Origin: Pseudomonas fluorescens
GTDB lineage: Bacteria > Pseudomonadota > Gammaproteobacteria > Pseudomonadales > Pseudomonadaceae
Length of the DNA stretch: 64,000 nt
Reading direction: 5' to 3'
Assembly (NCBI RefSeq): GCF_902497875.1
Contig: NZ_CABVHY010000002.1
Span: forward strand, 62,001 to 126,000
The notes under the pieces were generated by a model. It was not told the origin of the DNA. It was given only the letters and a program-made list of their open reading frames with translations, and made no database searches. Positions 9,745 to 19,304 of this stretch are shown piece by piece. Positions within the stretch are counted from its first letter, which is position 1; every line of letters begins with the position of its first letter. Made by a program: the position numbers and the translations under genes.

Positions 9745-11124
9745 ATGATTAAAGACCCCTTTGCAAGACTCGGCCTCGACCGCGAAGTCCTGACTGTCAG
9801 CCAGCTCAACGGCCGTGCGCGGGTGTTGCTGGAAGATGTGTTCAGCAACATCTGGGTTGAAGGCGAAATCTCCAACCTCGCCCGCCCGGCTTCCGGCCAC
9901 GTGTATTTCACCCTCAAGGACAGCGGCGCGCAGGTGCGTTGCGCGCTGTTCCGGCAGAACGCTGCGCGGGTTCGTCAGGCATTGAAAGATGGCCTGGCAG
10001 TGAAGGTGCGCGGCAAGGTGTCGTTGTTCGAAGGCCGGGGCGACTATCAGCTGATACTCGATACCGTGGAGCCGGCCGGTGACGGCGCGCTGCGCCTGGC
10101 ATTCGATGCACTGAAGGAAAAGCTCAGTGCCGAGGGCCTGTTCAGCGCTGAGCGCAAAGTGCCGCTGCCCGCCCACCCGCAACGTATCGGTATCATCAGT
10201 TCGCCGACCGGCGCGGTGATACGCGACATTATCAGCGTCTTCAGCCGTCGCGCGCCGCAAGTCCGACTGACCCTGATCCCGACCGCCGTACAAGGCCGCG
10301 AAGCCACGGCGCAGATCGTCCGCGCATTGAAACTGGCCGACGCCCGCGGCTTCGACGCGCTGATCCTGGCCCGCGGCGGCGGTTCGCTGGAGGACCTCTG
10401 GTGCTTCAACGAAGAAGCCGTTGCCCGTGCGATAGATGCCTGCGTGACACCGATCGTCAGCGCCGTCGGCCATGAAACCGATGTGTCGATCAGTGACTTC
10501 GTCGCCGACGTCCGCGCACCGACGCCCTCCGCCGCCGCCGAGCTGCTCGCGCCGGACTCCAGCGATCTGCAGCGCCGGGTCGAAAGTCTGCACCGCCGCC
10601 TGGTGATGCGCATCCGTGACCGTCTGATGCGTGATCGCCTGCGCCTGGAAGGCATGGCTCGGCGCTTGCGTCATCCCGGTGAACGTCTGCGCCAGCAAGC
10701 GCAACGCCTGGACGACCTGGACATGCGCATGCGCCGCGCGTTCGAGCGCAGCCTCAATACCCGCCGCGAGCGCTTGATCCGCCTGGAAACCCGTCTCGCC
10801 GGGCAGCATCCAGGGCGCCAGCTGGCCCTGCTGCGCCAGCGCCTCGACAGCCTTGCCGAACGCTTGCCCCGGGCGATGCGCGAAGGCCTGAAGGGCCGTC
10901 GCCTGCAACTGCAGAGCCAGATGCAAACGCTGCATGTGGTCAGTCCGCTGGCGACCCTCGCTCGTGGTTACAGCATCCTGCTGGACGAGCGCGGCCAGGC
11001 CATTCGCAGCGCCGCCCAGACCCACCCCGGTCAGCGCCTGAAGGCCAAACTCGGCGAAGGCGAACTGCAGGTGCGCGTCGAAGACAACCACCTGACGCCT
11101 GTCACCCTTTCTTTACTGGATTGA
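9745..11124 (+). CDS. xseA: Exodeoxyribonuclease VII large subunit
   Basis: Large subunit of the nuclease that degrades single-stranded DNA to short oligonucleotides; it needs the XseB small subunit, which is not in this window. 459 residues: an N-terminal OB fold (about 1-105), the catalytic domain with RGGGSLEDLW and GHETDVSISDFVADVRAPTP, and a long helical coiled-coil region rich in Arg and Leu. The start MIKDPFARLGLDREVLT matches the family length; an upstream ATG at 9697 would fall next to the REP element. It is followed after 3 bp by the M23 peptidase gene. Confidence 0.95.
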   Translation: MIKDPFARLGLDREVLTVSQLNGRARVLLEDVFSNIWVEGEISNLARPASGHVYFTLKDSGAQVRCALFRQNAARVRQALKDGLAVKVRGKVSLFEGRGDYQLILDTVEPAGDGALRLAFDALKEKLSAEGLFSAERKVPLPAHPQRIGIISSPTGAVIRDIISVFSRRAPQVRLTLIPTAVQGREATAQIVRALKLADARGFDALILARGGGSLEDLWCFNEEAVARAIDACVTPIVSAVGHETDVSISDFVADVRAPTPSAAAELLAPDSSDLQRRVESLHRRLVMRIRDRLMRDRLRLEGMARRLRHPGERLRQQAQRLDDLDMRMRRAFERSLNTRRERLIRLETRLAGQHPGRQLALLRQRLDSLAERLPRAMREGLKGRRLQLQSQMQTLHVVSPLATLARGYSILLDERGQAIRSAAQTHPGQRLKAKLGEGELQVRVEDNHLTPVTLSLLD

Positions 11125-11127
11125 TTC

Positions 11128-11949
11128 ATGCCGCGTTTTCTTTGCTCCCTGCTATTGCTGTGCCTGGCCTTCAACGCCCATGCCGACAGTTACATCACCC
11201 GCCTGTTGAACAAACCGGTGCCCGGTGGCGTGGCGGTGGTCGATCTCGGCCCCTCGACTCAGGCCCCCAAGGCCAGCTATCAGGGCAAACCGTTGCTGGT
11301 GGTCAAGGAACAGAACAACTGGCTGGCGATTGTCGGCGTGCCCTTGACCGTCAAACCCGGCAGCCAGCAGATCAGTGCCGGCGGGCGCAGTGTGAATTTC
11401 ACCGTTGTCGCCAAGAAATACCCGGAACAGCGCATCACCCTGAAGAACAAACGGCAGGTCAATCCTGACCCGGCGGACCTGCAACGCATCGAAGTTGAAT
11501 TGGCCGAACAGCTACGCGCCTACCGCAGCTTCAGCCCAAACACTCCGAGCAACCTGCTGCTGGACAAACCGGTCAACGGACCGCTTTCCAGCAAGTTTGG
11601 TGTGCGCCGCTTTTTCAACGGCGAAGAACGCAACCCCCACGCCGGGCTGGACTTCGCCGTGCCCGCCGGCACTCCGATCAAGACCCCGGCTGGCGGCAAG
11701 GTGATCCTGGTCGGCAATTACTTTTTCAACGGCAATACGGTGTTCGTCGACCACGGCCAGGGCTTTATCAGCATGTTCTGCCATATGTCGAAGATCGACG
11801 TGAAGGTCGGCCAGCAATTGGCCCGTGGTGGCGTGGTCGGCAAAGTCGGCTCCACGGGGCGGGCGACCGGGCCGCATATGCACTGGAACATCAGCCTGAA
11901 TGATGCCCGGGTGGATCCGGCGATTTTCATTGGGGCATTTCAGCCCTGA
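11128..11949 (+). CDS. Secreted M23-family peptidoglycan metalloendopeptidase
   Basis: A 273-residue protein with a signal peptide ending near residue 19 (ahead of DSYITR). An N-terminal beta-rich domain is followed by the M23 (LytM-type) catalytic domain, with zinc ligands H171 and D175 (HAGLD) and the HMH pair at about H250/H252. All catalytic residues are present, so it should be an active enzyme that cuts peptide cross-links in the periplasm. It lies 3 bp after xseA and is probably cotranscribed. The physiological partner (division or growth) is unknown. Confidence 0.9.
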   Translation: MPRFLCSLLLLCLAFNAHADSYITRLLNKPVPGGVAVVDLGPSTQAPKASYQGKPLLVVKEQNNWLAIVGVPLTVKPGSQQISAGGRSVNFTVVAKKYPEQRITLKNKRQVNPDPADLQRIEVELAEQLRAYRSFSPNTPSNLLLDKPVNGPLSSKFGVRRFFNGEERNPHAGLDFAVPAGTPIKTPAGGKVILVGNYFFNGNTVFVDHGQGFISMFCHMSKIDVKVGQQLARGGVVGKVGSTGRATGPHMHWNISLNDARVDPAIFIGAFQP

Positions 11950-11974
11950 GGATTGTGGTGAGGCAAAGGGCCTC

Positions 11975-12068
11975 ATCGCGAGCAAGCTCGCTCCCACACT
12001 TAATCTGTGCATATTCACAATGATGTGAGCACCGCAGGACTAATTGTGGGAGCGGGCTTGCTCGCGAT
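11975..12068. repeat. REP doublet, GCGAGC/TGTGGGAGC family, copy 1
   Basis: ATCGCGAGCAAGCTCGCTCC and its inverted relative lie about 45 bp apart downstream of the M23 gene. The rest of the 11950-12270 gap shows no gene; it is AT-rich close to 12200. Confidence 0.8.
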
Positions 12069-12270
12069 AGCAATCTCACAGCCAACATCGCAGCAAAGCC
12101 TGGCCAGTCCTTTAAAACTCAATTGCTGACCTTTAGACATCAGCGCAATTTAACCAACGACAAGTTCAAACCAGCGCTACAAAATCTCGATTAACCGCAA
12201 AAAATCAGAACTTATCTCAATTTTTTTCACCTGCTTGCCATCCTTCATCCCAATGGTTAGGGTTGAAGGC

Positions 12271-12348
12271 ATGAAAACCTCTCACACCCTCATTCAGCGA
12301 CGCCAACACCGCAGCCTCTGCCTCGTCAGTGCACGACTGCCAGGGTGA
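12271..12348 (+). CDS. Candidate leader peptide upstream of leuA
   Basis: A 25-codon frame reads MKTSHTLIQRRQHRSLCLVS plus ARLPG and ends in TGA, 88 bp before leuA. It contains three Leu codons and many Arg/His codons. Amino-acid biosynthesis genes in proteobacteria often have such leader peptides, but the Leu codons are not clustered and no clear terminator/antiterminator pair was seen, only a short GGCCG stem at about 12394-12411. Low confidence. Confidence 0.33.
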   Translation: MKTSHTLIQRRQHRSLCLVSARLPG

Positions 12349-12436
12349 ATCGCGGTGCCTCGTCCCCAGCTACATCCATAGAAAATGATTTAACGGCAGG
12401 CCGCCTCTTTTCGGCCAACACCATAGGGATTTCCTG

Positions 12437-14110
12437 ATGACCATGCTCAAAGACCCGTCCTCGAAGTACCGCGCATTTGCGACCATTGATATCCCGGACC
12501 GCACCTGGCCTTCGAAAACCATCACCGCCGCGCCGATCTGGTGCAGCTCCGACTTGCGCGACGGCAACCAGTCGCTGATCGAGCCGATGGACGCAGTCAA
12601 GAAGCTGCGCTTCTGGAAGACCCTGGTCGCCGTGGGTGTGAAGGAGATCGAAGCCTCCTTCCCTGCCGCTTCGCAAACCGACTTCGATTTTGTCCGTACC
12701 TTGATCGAAGGCGGCCACATTCCGGACGACACCACCATTCAGGTGCTGACCCAGGGTCGTGAAGACTTGATCGAGCGCACTTTCGAATCCCTGCGCGGCG
12801 CGAAAAAAGCCATCGTTCACTTGTACAACGCCACCAGCCCATCCTTCCGCAAGATTGTCTTCAATCAGGACAAGGACGGGGTCAAGGCAATTGCCGTGGA
12901 CGCCGCCAAGCTGTTCGTCAAATATGCCGCCCAGCAGCCGGACACCGAGTGGACGTTCGAATACTCGCCAGAGACCTTCAGCGCCACCGAACTGGAATTC
13001 GCCAAGGAAGTCTGCGATGCAGTGATCGAGGTCTGGAACCCGACGCCTGAGCACAAGATGATCCTCAACCTGCCGGCCACCGTCGAATGCGCGACGCCGA
13101 ACATCTATGCCGACCAGATCGAGTGGTTCGGCCGGAACATCAACCGTCGTGACAGCGTGATCATCAGCCTGCACACCCACAACGACCGCGGCACTGGCGT
13201 TGCAGCCACCGAGCTGGGCCTGATGGCCGGTGCCGATCGCGTCGAAGGTTGCCTGTTCGGCAACGGCGAGCGCACCGGTAACGTCGATCTGGTCACCGTG
13301 GCGTTGAACCTCTACACCCAGGGCATCCACCCTGAACTGGACTTCTCGGATATCGACGGCGTGCGCAAAGTCGTTGAAGAGTGCAACCAGATTCCGGTGC
13401 ACCCGCGTCACCCGTATGTCGGCGACCTGGTTCACACCGCGTTCTCCGGCTCGCACCAGGACGCCATCCGCAAAGGCTTCTCGCAACAGAAACCGGACGC
13501 GCTGTGGGAAGTGCCGTACTTGCCGATCGACCCGGCCGACATCGGTCGCAGCTACGAGGCGGTGATCCGCGTCAACAGCCAGTCGGGCAAAGGCGGTATC
13601 GCTTACCTGCTGGAACAGGAATATGGCATCAACTTGCCGCGTCGCATGCAGATCGAGTTCAGCCAGGTGGTACAGCGTGAAACCGATCGCCTCGGCCTGG
13701 AAATGACTGCCCAGCAAATCCACTCCTTGCTGCACAGCGAGTACTTGCAGGCCAACCTGCCTTACGCGCTGGTCAGCCATCGCTTGCAGGAAGAAAACGG
13801 CAACAGCGCGGTCGACGTCGAGGTTCACTGCGACGGCGAAACCCAGCACTGGCGCGGCAAGGGCAATGGCGCCCTGGAAGCCCTGGTGGCCGGTCTGCCG
13901 ATTGCCGTGGAGATCATGGACTACAACGAACACGCGATCGGCGCGGGTACCAATGCCAAGGCTGCGGCCTACATTGAACTGCGCGTGAATGGCGAACGCG
14001 CGGTCCACGGCGTGGGTATCGATGAAAACATCACCACCGCCAGCTTCAAGGCCCTGTTCAGCGCGCTGAACCGCTCCCTGAGCCAGACACAAGCCCAAGA
14101 AGCGGCGTAA
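12437..14110 (+). CDS. leuA: 2-isopropylmalate synthase
   Basis: Condenses acetyl-CoA with 2-oxoisovalerate, the first committed step of leucine synthesis. 557 residues: the HMGL-like TIM barrel starts near residue 33 ([15 protein letters not shown], with the metal-binding Asp), then HTHNDRGTG and [11 protein letters not shown], and a C-terminal LeuA regulatory domain that binds leucine ([14 protein letters not shown] region). The start is the ATG at 12437 with an AGGGA ribosome site. It is the long-type LeuA typical of Pseudomonas and is monocistronic, closed by a strong terminator. Confidence 0.97.
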   Translation: MTMLKDPSSKYRAFATIDIPDRTWPSKTITAAPIWCSSDLRDGNQSLIEPMDAVKKLRFWKTLVAVGVKEIEASFPAASQTDFDFVRTLIEGGHIPDDTTIQVLTQGREDLIERTFESLRGAKKAIVHLYNATSPSFRKIVFNQDKDGVKAIAVDAAKLFVKYAAQQPDTEWTFEYSPETFSATELEFAKEVCDAVIEVWNPTPEHKMILNLPATVECATPNIYADQIEWFGRNINRRDSVIISLHTHNDRGTGVAATELGLMAGADRVEGCLFGNGERTGNVDLVTVALNLYTQGIHPELDFSDIDGVRKVVEECNQIPVHPRHPYVGDLVHTAFSGSHQDAIRKGFSQQKPDALWEVPYLPIDPADIGRSYEAVIRVNSQSGKGGIAYLLEQEYGINLPRRMQIEFSQVVQRETDRLGLEMTAQQIHSLLHSEYLQANLPYALVSHRLQEENGNSAVDVEVHCDGETQHWRGKGNGALEALVAGLPIAVEIMDYNEHAIGAGTNAKAAAYIELRVNGERAVHGVGIDENITTASFKALFSALNRSLSQTQAQEAA

Positions 14111-14126
14111 CCAGTCGTTGAAATAC

Positions 14127-14162
14127 AAAAGGCCCCGGGGTGAGAACCTCGGGGCCTTTTTG
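14127..14162 (+). terminator. Rho-independent terminator of leuA
   Basis: An 11-bp stem (AAAAGGCCCCG and complement), extendable by a few pairs, has a TGAGAA loop and is followed by a T-run. Confidence 0.9.
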
Positions 14163-14199
14163 TTTGCCTGCACTTTTTGTGTTGCCTGTCATGGCCTCT

Positions 14200-14290
14200 T
14201 CGCGAGCAAGCGCGCTCCCACATTTGACCGATGTGAACACAGATCGTGTGCACACCAAAAATCCACTGTGGGAGCGAGCTTGCTCGCGAT
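14200..14290. repeat. REP doublet, GCGAGC/TGTGGGAGC family, copy 2
   Basis: CGCGAGCAAGCGCGCTCCCA and the inverted TGTGGGAGCGAGCTTGCTCG are about 45 bp apart, between the leuA terminator and the omega-amidase gene. Confidence 0.8.
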
Positions 14291-14315
14291 GAGGGCCTGA
14301 CTGGCAACGACTATC

Positions 14316-15107
14316 TCAGGTGAACTGAAAGGTATCGGCATCCAGATTTGCCGGGAAGCGCTTGCGATAAGCCGCCAGTTCCGCCGCATCCAGAACCACC
14401 TGAAACACCCCATCCGCCTCACCGGCGCTAAGCAAGGTTTCGCCCTGGAAATCCAGCACCTGGCTGTCGCCGGTATAGGCGAAGCCCTTGCCATCGGTGC
14501 CCACCCGATTCACCGCCGCCACGTAGCAGAGGTTTTCGATTGCGCGCGCCGGCAACAGGCGATTCCAGTGCTGACGCCGTGCGCCAGGCCAGTTGGCGGT
14601 GTACAGCAGCAAATCGGTGTCCTGAGCATCGCGGCTCCACACCGGGAAGCGCAGGTCATAGCAAATCAACGGCCGGACCCGCCAGCCTTTGAGCTCGAAC
14701 TGTACCTGGCGCTCGCCCGGAGTGAAGTGATTGTGCTCACCGGCCATGCGGAACAGATGGCGCTTGTCGTAGTGCCAGACTTCACCGTCGGGACGCGCCC
14801 ACAACAGGCGATTGCGATGACTGCCATCGGCGGCCTGGACGATCAGGCTGCCGGTAATCACCGCATCGAGTTTTTTCGCCTGGCTGCGCAACCACTTGCT
14901 GGTAGGACCGTTTTCCGGCTCGGCGAGGGTCTCGGACTCCATGGAAAAACCGGTGGTGAACATCTCCGGCAGGATGATCAGATCTGCGCCCCGGGCTTGT
15001 TCCAGCAGTTGCTCGAAATGTTCGAAGTTGGCCTGACGGTCATGCCAGGCCAGCGTCGTCTGAATCAGCGCGACGTTAAGGTTGGGTAATGCACTCAGAT
15101 CACGCAT
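14316..15107 (-). CDS. Omega-amidase, nitrilase superfamily (YafV/MtnU-like)
   Basis: A 263-residue carbon-nitrogen hydrolase with the full Glu-Lys-Cys triad: E48 (LPEMF), K115 (YDKRHLF) and C149 (LICYDLRFPVW). Relatives such as YafV hydrolyse alpha-ketoglutaramate and alpha-ketosuccinamate. Its start overlaps the end of the upstream aminotransferase gene by 13 bp. That pairing fits the glutamine transaminase/omega-amidase route, in which the aminotransferase uses glutamine and this enzyme removes the ketoglutaramate, pulling transamination forward. The last step of methionine salvage is one such use. Confidence 0.88.
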   Translation of the reverse strand: MRDLSALPNLNVALIQTTLAWHDRQANFEHFEQLLEQARGADLIILPEMFTTGFSMESETLAEPENGPTSKWLRSQAKKLDAVITGSLIVQAADGSHRNRLLWARPDGEVWHYDKRHLFRMAGEHNHFTPGERQVQFELKGWRVRPLICYDLRFPVWSRDAQDTDLLLYTANWPGARRQHWNRLLPARAIENLCYVAAVNRVGTDGKGFAYTGDSQVLDFQGETLLSAGEADGVFQVVLDAAELAAYRKRFPANLDADTFQFT

Positions 15108-16243
15108 AGTTTTTCCGCCGCTTCACGCAGCGTCTCCTCACGCTTGGCAAAACACAGGCGTACCAGACGCTGCCCTTGCGGTGGGTTCTGGTAGAACACC
15201 GAGACCGGAATTGTCGCCACGCCGTGCTCGCGGGTCATCCATAGCGCCATGTCGACATCATTGAGGTCCGGGCGAATCTGCGAGTAGTCGACCAACTGGA
15301 AATAGGTGCCGGCGACTCGAGTGAAACTGAACCGCGAAGGCATCAGCAAATCGCAGAACAGATCGCGCTTGGCCTGGTAGAACGCAGGCAGTTCCTCGAC
15401 ATGCTCAGGGTGCTCGGCCATGAAGTCGGCCAAGGCATACTGCAACGGCGTCACGCCGCAGAAGCTCACGTACTGATGCACTTTACGCAGCTCGGCGGTG
15501 AGCGCCGGCGGTGCGACCACGTAGCCGGTTTTCCAGCCCGTGACGTGGTAAGTCTTGCCGAACGAACTGACCACAAAAGCCCGCTGATACAGTTCCTCAT
15601 GGGCCAGTACGCTGGCATGGGGCACACCGTCGAACACCAGGTGCTCATAGACCTCGTCGCTGATCAGGTAGATGTCGCGATCGCGGATCAAGTCTGCCAG
15701 TTGATCCAGTTCGGCCCGACTGATCAGCGCGCCACTGGGGTTGTGTGGAGAATTGAGGATGATCATCCGCGTACGCGGGCTCAGCGCTTCGCCGAGCTTC
15801 TGCCAGTCGATGGCGAAATCATTCAGACCCAACTGCACATGCACGCACCGGCCACCGGCGAGTTCCACCGAGGGCTCATAGCTGTCGTAGCTCGGGTCGA
15901 ACACTATGACTTCATCACCGGGGTGGATCAGCGCTTGAATGGCACAGAAAATCGCCTGAGTCGCGCCGGGGGTGATGGTCACTTCAGTGTCGGCGTCCAC
16001 TGTGCAGCCATAGCTGCGGGCGATCTTGGCCGCGACTTGCTGGCGCAGCGCTGGCAGGCCGGTCATCGGTGCATACTGGTTGTGGCCGCTGGCGATATGC
16101 CGGCCAACGGCATCACGCAGGGCCTTGGGGCCGTCGAAATCGGGGAAGCCCTGGGACAGATTGAGCGCGCCGGTTTCCACCGCGAGCTGCGACATACGAG
16201 TGAAGATGGTAGTGCCGACATTCGGCAGCTTGCTGGTGATCAT
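15095..16243 (-). CDS. PLP-dependent aminotransferase (methionine aminotransferase YbdL-like)
   Basis: A 382-residue fold-type I aminotransferase. The PLP lysine is K230 in SSFGKTYHVTGWK; NSPHNPSGA and SDEVYEHL are also present. The length and N terminus (MITSKLPNVGTTIF) match YbdL-type enzymes that transaminate methionine or its keto acid, often with glutamine. The start at 16243 has an AGGGAA site; an ATG seven codons upstream does not. It overlaps the omega-amidase gene, which supports a joint role in keto-acid/methionine recycling. Confidence 0.88.
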   Translation of the reverse strand: MITSKLPNVGTTIFTRMSQLAVETGALNLSQGFPDFDGPKALRDAVGRHIASGHNQYAPMTGLPALRQQVAAKIARSYGCTVDADTEVTITPGATQAIFCAIQALIHPGDEVIVFDPSYDSYEPSVELAGGRCVHVQLGLNDFAIDWQKLGEALSPRTRMIILNSPHNPSGALISRAELDQLADLIRDRDIYLISDEVYEHLVFDGVPHASVLAHEELYQRAFVVSSFGKTYHVTGWKTGYVVAPPALTAELRKVHQYVSFCGVTPLQYALADFMAEHPEHVEELPAFYQAKRDLFCDLLMPSRFSFTRVAGTYFQLVDYSQIRPDLNDVDMALWMTREHGVATIPVSVFYQNPPQGQRLVRLCFAKREETLREAAEKLCVI

Positions 16244-16315
16244 CGGTGGTTCCCTGCTCGACACCCGGCTCTACGGCGGCACGGGAGAGCCCGAGGATAG
16301 CCCATCCGACGCCCA

Positions 16316-16350
16316 TAAAAAAAGGGCGCCCTGGTGAGCACCCCTTTCAT
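16316..16350 (-). terminator. Probable terminator downstream of der
   Basis: On the minus strand an imperfect GC-rich hairpin (AAAGGGG...CCCTTT arms) is followed by a run of eight T. It lies past the REP doublet that follows der. Confidence 0.5.
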
Positions 16351-16361
16351 TACCGAACCTT

Positions 16362-16442
16362 GTAGGAGCTGCCGCAGGCTGCGATCTTTTCAGCAATCAC
16401 ACCGCCGAAGATCAAAAGATCGCAGGCTCCGCCAGCTCCTAC
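16362..16442. repeat. REP doublet, GTAGGAGC family, copy 3
   Basis: GTAGGAGCTGCCGCAGG and an inverted copy with two changes end 4 bp from the der stop codon. Confidence 0.85.
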
Positions 16443-16446
16443 AAAA

Positions 16447-17916
16447 TCAGCGTTTGTCTTTACGCTTCTTCTCGGCCTTCTTGTGGTGAGTCATCAAACG
16501 ACGCTTCTTGTTGACCTGGCGGTCGGTGAGCGTGTTCTTCAGGCCTTCGTACGGGTTCTCGCCACCTTTGAACTCGATACGGATCGGCGTGCCGACCAGT
16601 TTCAAGACACGGCGGTAAGTGTTTTCCAGGTAACGGACGTAGGATTTCGGAACCTTTTCCACCTGGTTACCGTGGATCACGATAATCGGCGGGTTGGCAC
16701 CACCCAAGTGGGCATAACGCAGCTTGATCCGACGGTTGTTGACCATCGGTGGCGCGTGCTCGCCGACCGCATCTTCAAGGATCTGGGTCAGGCGGTTGGT
16801 CGGCCAGCGGGTGACCGCGGACTTGAACGAGTTCTGCACCGACTGATACAGGTTACCCACACCCGTGCCGTGCAAGGCCGAGATGAAGTGGATGTCGGCG
16901 AAGTCGACGAAGAACAACCGACGTTGCAGCTCGATCTTCACGAACTCGCGTTCGCTTGGCTCCATGCCATCCCACTTGTTCAGTGCGATAACCAGCGCGC
17001 GACCAGCTTCCAGGACGAAGCCCAGCAGGTTGAGGTCGTGGTCGACCACACCTTCGCGGGCGTCCATGACGAACACCACCACGTTGGCGTCTTTGATCGC
17101 CTGCAGGGTTTTCACCACCGAGAACTTTTCAACTTCCTCGTGGATCTTGCCGCGCTTGCGCACACCGGCGGTATCGATCAGCGTGTACTTCTCTTCGTTA
17201 CGCTCGAAGGGAATGTAGATGCTATCGCGGGTGGTGCCGGGCTCGTCATACACGATAACCCGGTCTTCACCGAGCATACGGTTGACCAGGGTCGACTTGC
17301 CGACGTTCGGACGACCGATGATGGCGATCTTGATACCGTCTTTTTCGCTCGGGCCTGGAATGCGCTTGGCTTCCTGACCTTCGGCAACGATTTCTTCTTC
17401 GCCTTCCAGCGGTTCTTCTTCGTCTTTCGGGAAATCGCGCAGGCAGATTTCCAGCATCTGCGTGATGCCACGGCCGTGGGCACCGGCGATCGGGATCGCG
17501 TCGCCCATGCCCAATGGGCTGAACTCGGCGCGGGCCATCTCAGGGTCGATGTTGTCGACCTTGTTGGCGACCACATAGGAACGCTTGCCGCGCTTGCGCA
17601 GGTGCTCGCCAATCATTTGATCGGCAGCAGTGAAACCGGCGCGGGCGTCTACCAGGAACAGGACGACATCGGCTTCTTCAATGGCCAGCAGCGACTGCTC
17701 GGCCATCTTTTCGTCCATGCCATGCTCGTCACCGGAGATACCGCCGGTGTCGACCAGAATGTAGGAACGCCCTTGCCACTTTGCCTCACCGTACTGGCGA
17801 TCACGGGTCAGACCGGACAAGTCGCCAACAATGGCGTCACGGGTCCTGGTCAGGCGGTTGAACAAGGTGGACTTGCCGACGTTCGGTCGGCCCACCAGGG
17901 CGATTACGGGAACCAT
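16447..17916 (-). CDS. der: Ribosome biogenesis GTPase Der (EngA)
   Basis: Essential double GTPase needed for 50S subunit maturation. 489 residues: the first G domain has P-loop GRPNVGKST at residues 8-16 and DTGG, an acidic linker ([15 protein letters not shown]) leads to the second G domain with GRPNVGKST near residue 192, then NKWD, and a KH-like C-terminal domain ends in the basic tail [11 protein letters not shown]. The start [10 protein letters not shown] is the family start, four codons inside the longest frame. It is the last gene of the rlmN-to-der cluster. Confidence 0.96.
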   Translation of the reverse strand: MVPVIALVGRPNVGKSTLFNRLTRTRDAIVGDLSGLTRDRQYGEAKWQGRSYILVDTGGISGDEHGMDEKMAEQSLLAIEEADVVLFLVDARAGFTAADQMIGEHLRKRGKRSYVVANKVDNIDPEMARAEFSPLGMGDAIPIAGAHGRGITQMLEICLRDFPKDEEEPLEGEEEIVAEGQEAKRIPGPSEKDGIKIAIIGRPNVGKSTLVNRMLGEDRVIVYDEPGTTRDSIYIPFERNEEKYTLIDTAGVRKRGKIHEEVEKFSVVKTLQAIKDANVVVFVMDAREGVVDHDLNLLGFVLEAGRALVIALNKWDGMEPSEREFVKIELQRRLFFVDFADIHFISALHGTGVGNLYQSVQNSFKSAVTRWPTNRLTQILEDAVGEHAPPMVNNRRIKLRYAHLGGANPPIIVIHGNQVEKVPKSYVRYLENTYRRVLKLVGTPIRIEFKGGENPYEGLKNTLTDRQVNKKRRLMTHHKKAEKKRKDKR

Positions 17917-17951
17917 GCGGCTCTCCACTTCGTTATTTCAGAAAATACAAA

Positions 17952-17972
17952 AGCCGCTGCTGGGCAGCGGCT
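17952..17972 (-). terminator. Terminator or attenuator between bamB and der
   Basis: A perfect 9-bp stem (AGCCGCTGC and complement) with a 3-base loop, followed by TTTTGTATTTT on the minus strand. It sits after bamB and just before der, so it may reduce read-through. Confidence 0.6.
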
Positions 17973-18002
17973 GGTGCTCGGGGCAATCACTGTGGTGCTT
18001 TT

Positions 18003-18102
18003 TGTGGGAGCGAGCCTGCTCGCGAAAAACGCATAGGCACCGCGTTCATCCAGGCCGCAAACGTAATCGTTGACGTCCATCGCGAGCAGGCTCGCTCCCA
18101 CA
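18003..18102. repeat. REP doublet, GCGAGC/TGTGGGAGC family, copy 3
   Basis: TGTGGGAGCGAGCCTGCTCG and an inverted copy CGCGAGCAGGCTCGCTCCCA lie between bamB and der. Confidence 0.85.
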
Positions 18103-18152
18103 TTCATTCCCACAGGTGAAGCCGCTTGGGGGTTAAACCCCAAGCATAGTTC

Positions 18153-19304
18153 TTACTTGATGGTCAGGGCTTCCAGCGTGCCACTGTTGCCATACACATA
18201 AATCGTATCATCCACTACCAGCGGACGCGCACGCAGGCCATCGCTGTCGATGCGCTCACGACCGACGAAACGGCCATCCACCTGGCTCAACAGGTGCAGG
18301 TAGCCTTCCATGTCACCGACTGCGACGTAGCTGGAAAACACTTCCGGTGCCGAGAGTTGACGGCGGGCCAGCGAGTCGTTGGTCCACAACGCCGTAGTGG
18401 AACGCTCGTCGACGCCCTCCATGGTGCCCGAGGCCAGGCTCACGTAAACGCTGCCAAAACCTTGAGCGACGCCTGCATAGCTGGAAGCATCACGCTGCCA
18501 GAGCGGACGACCGCTATCCAGATCCAAAGCCGTAACGCGACCTTGATAGCTGGCAACATACAGGGTGCTGCCGGACAACAGCAGACCACCGTCGATGTCG
18601 ACCACGCGATCCAGCTCCGAACGACCTTGCGGGATGGCAACGCGTTGTTCCCAGACCGGCACGCCGTTCGAGATATCCAGCGCGACCACTTTACCGGTCG
18701 ACAAGCCGGCAACCGCCAGGCGGTTGGTGACGATCGGCGCACTGGTACCGCGCAGGGTCAGGACCGCCGGAGTGCTGTCGTAGACCCAGCGTTGATTGCC
18801 AGTGGCGGCGTCGAGGCCGATCAGACGGTCATCCTGAGTCTGAATCACCACCACGTCACCGTTGGTGGCAGGCGGCGCGAGTACTTCACTGGTCACGCGA
18901 GCGCGCCATTTCTCTTCACCGCTGCTCGAATCCAGCGCTACCACTTCGCCTTTCAGCGTACCGATCATGACCAGCCCGTAACCCACGCCAACGGCGCCGG
19001 AAACAGGCAGTTCGAGATCTTTCTTCCATTTCACGTCGCCGTTGCTGCGATCCAGCGCCATGACCACGCCGGTGACATCGCCTGCGTAGATAGTGTCGCC
19101 ATCAATAGCCGGCACCAACATGTTGTAGGTTTTGCCCTGGCCATCACCGATCGAACGGCTCCACTGCTTCTGCAGGACCACTTCTTCCTTGAAGTCGACC
19201 AGCTCAGCCGGTGGCAATTCTTTTTTGCTGTTGCTGCTGCAACCCGCGGCCAGAACGGCCAGAGCCAGCAATGCTGCATGTTTCCAACGAATCACGTCAC
19301 GCAT
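18153..19304 (-). CDS. bamB: Outer membrane protein assembly lipoprotein BamB
   Basis: Lipoprotein of the BAM complex that inserts beta-barrel proteins in the outer membrane. 383 residues: a signal peptide with lipobox LAAGC (Cys near residue 19) and then repeated PQQ-type beta-propeller blades (motifs like ALDRSNGDVKWKKDL, ALDSSSGEEKWRARV, LDAATGNQRWVYD). The ATG at 19304 overlaps the end of the upstream yfgM-like gene by 8 bp; longer frames upstream lie inside that gene. Neighbours yfgM and der are the usual ones. Confidence 0.96.
   Translation of the reverse strand: MRDVIRWKHAALLALAVLAAGCSSNSKKELPPAELVDFKEEVVLQKQWSRSIGDGQGKTYNMLVPAIDGDTIYAGDVTGVVMALDRSNGDVKWKKDLELPVSGAVGVGYGLVMIGTLKGEVVALDSSSGEEKWRARVTSEVLAPPATNGDVVVIQTQDDRLIGLDAATGNQRWVYDSTPAVLTLRGTSAPIVTNRLAVAGLSTGKVVALDISNGVPVWEQRVAIPQGRSELDRVVDIDGGLLLSGSTLYVASYQGRVTALDLDSGRPLWQRDASSYAGVAQGFGSVYVSLASGTMEGVDERSTTALWTNDSLARRQLSAPEVFSSYVAVGDMEGYLHLLSQVDGRFVGRERIDSDGLRARPLVVDDTIYVYGNSGTLEALTIK

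Noticed and set aside
9505..11091. A 528-codon minus-strand frame across xseA
   Set aside because: Antisense shadow of xseA; no recognisable domain.
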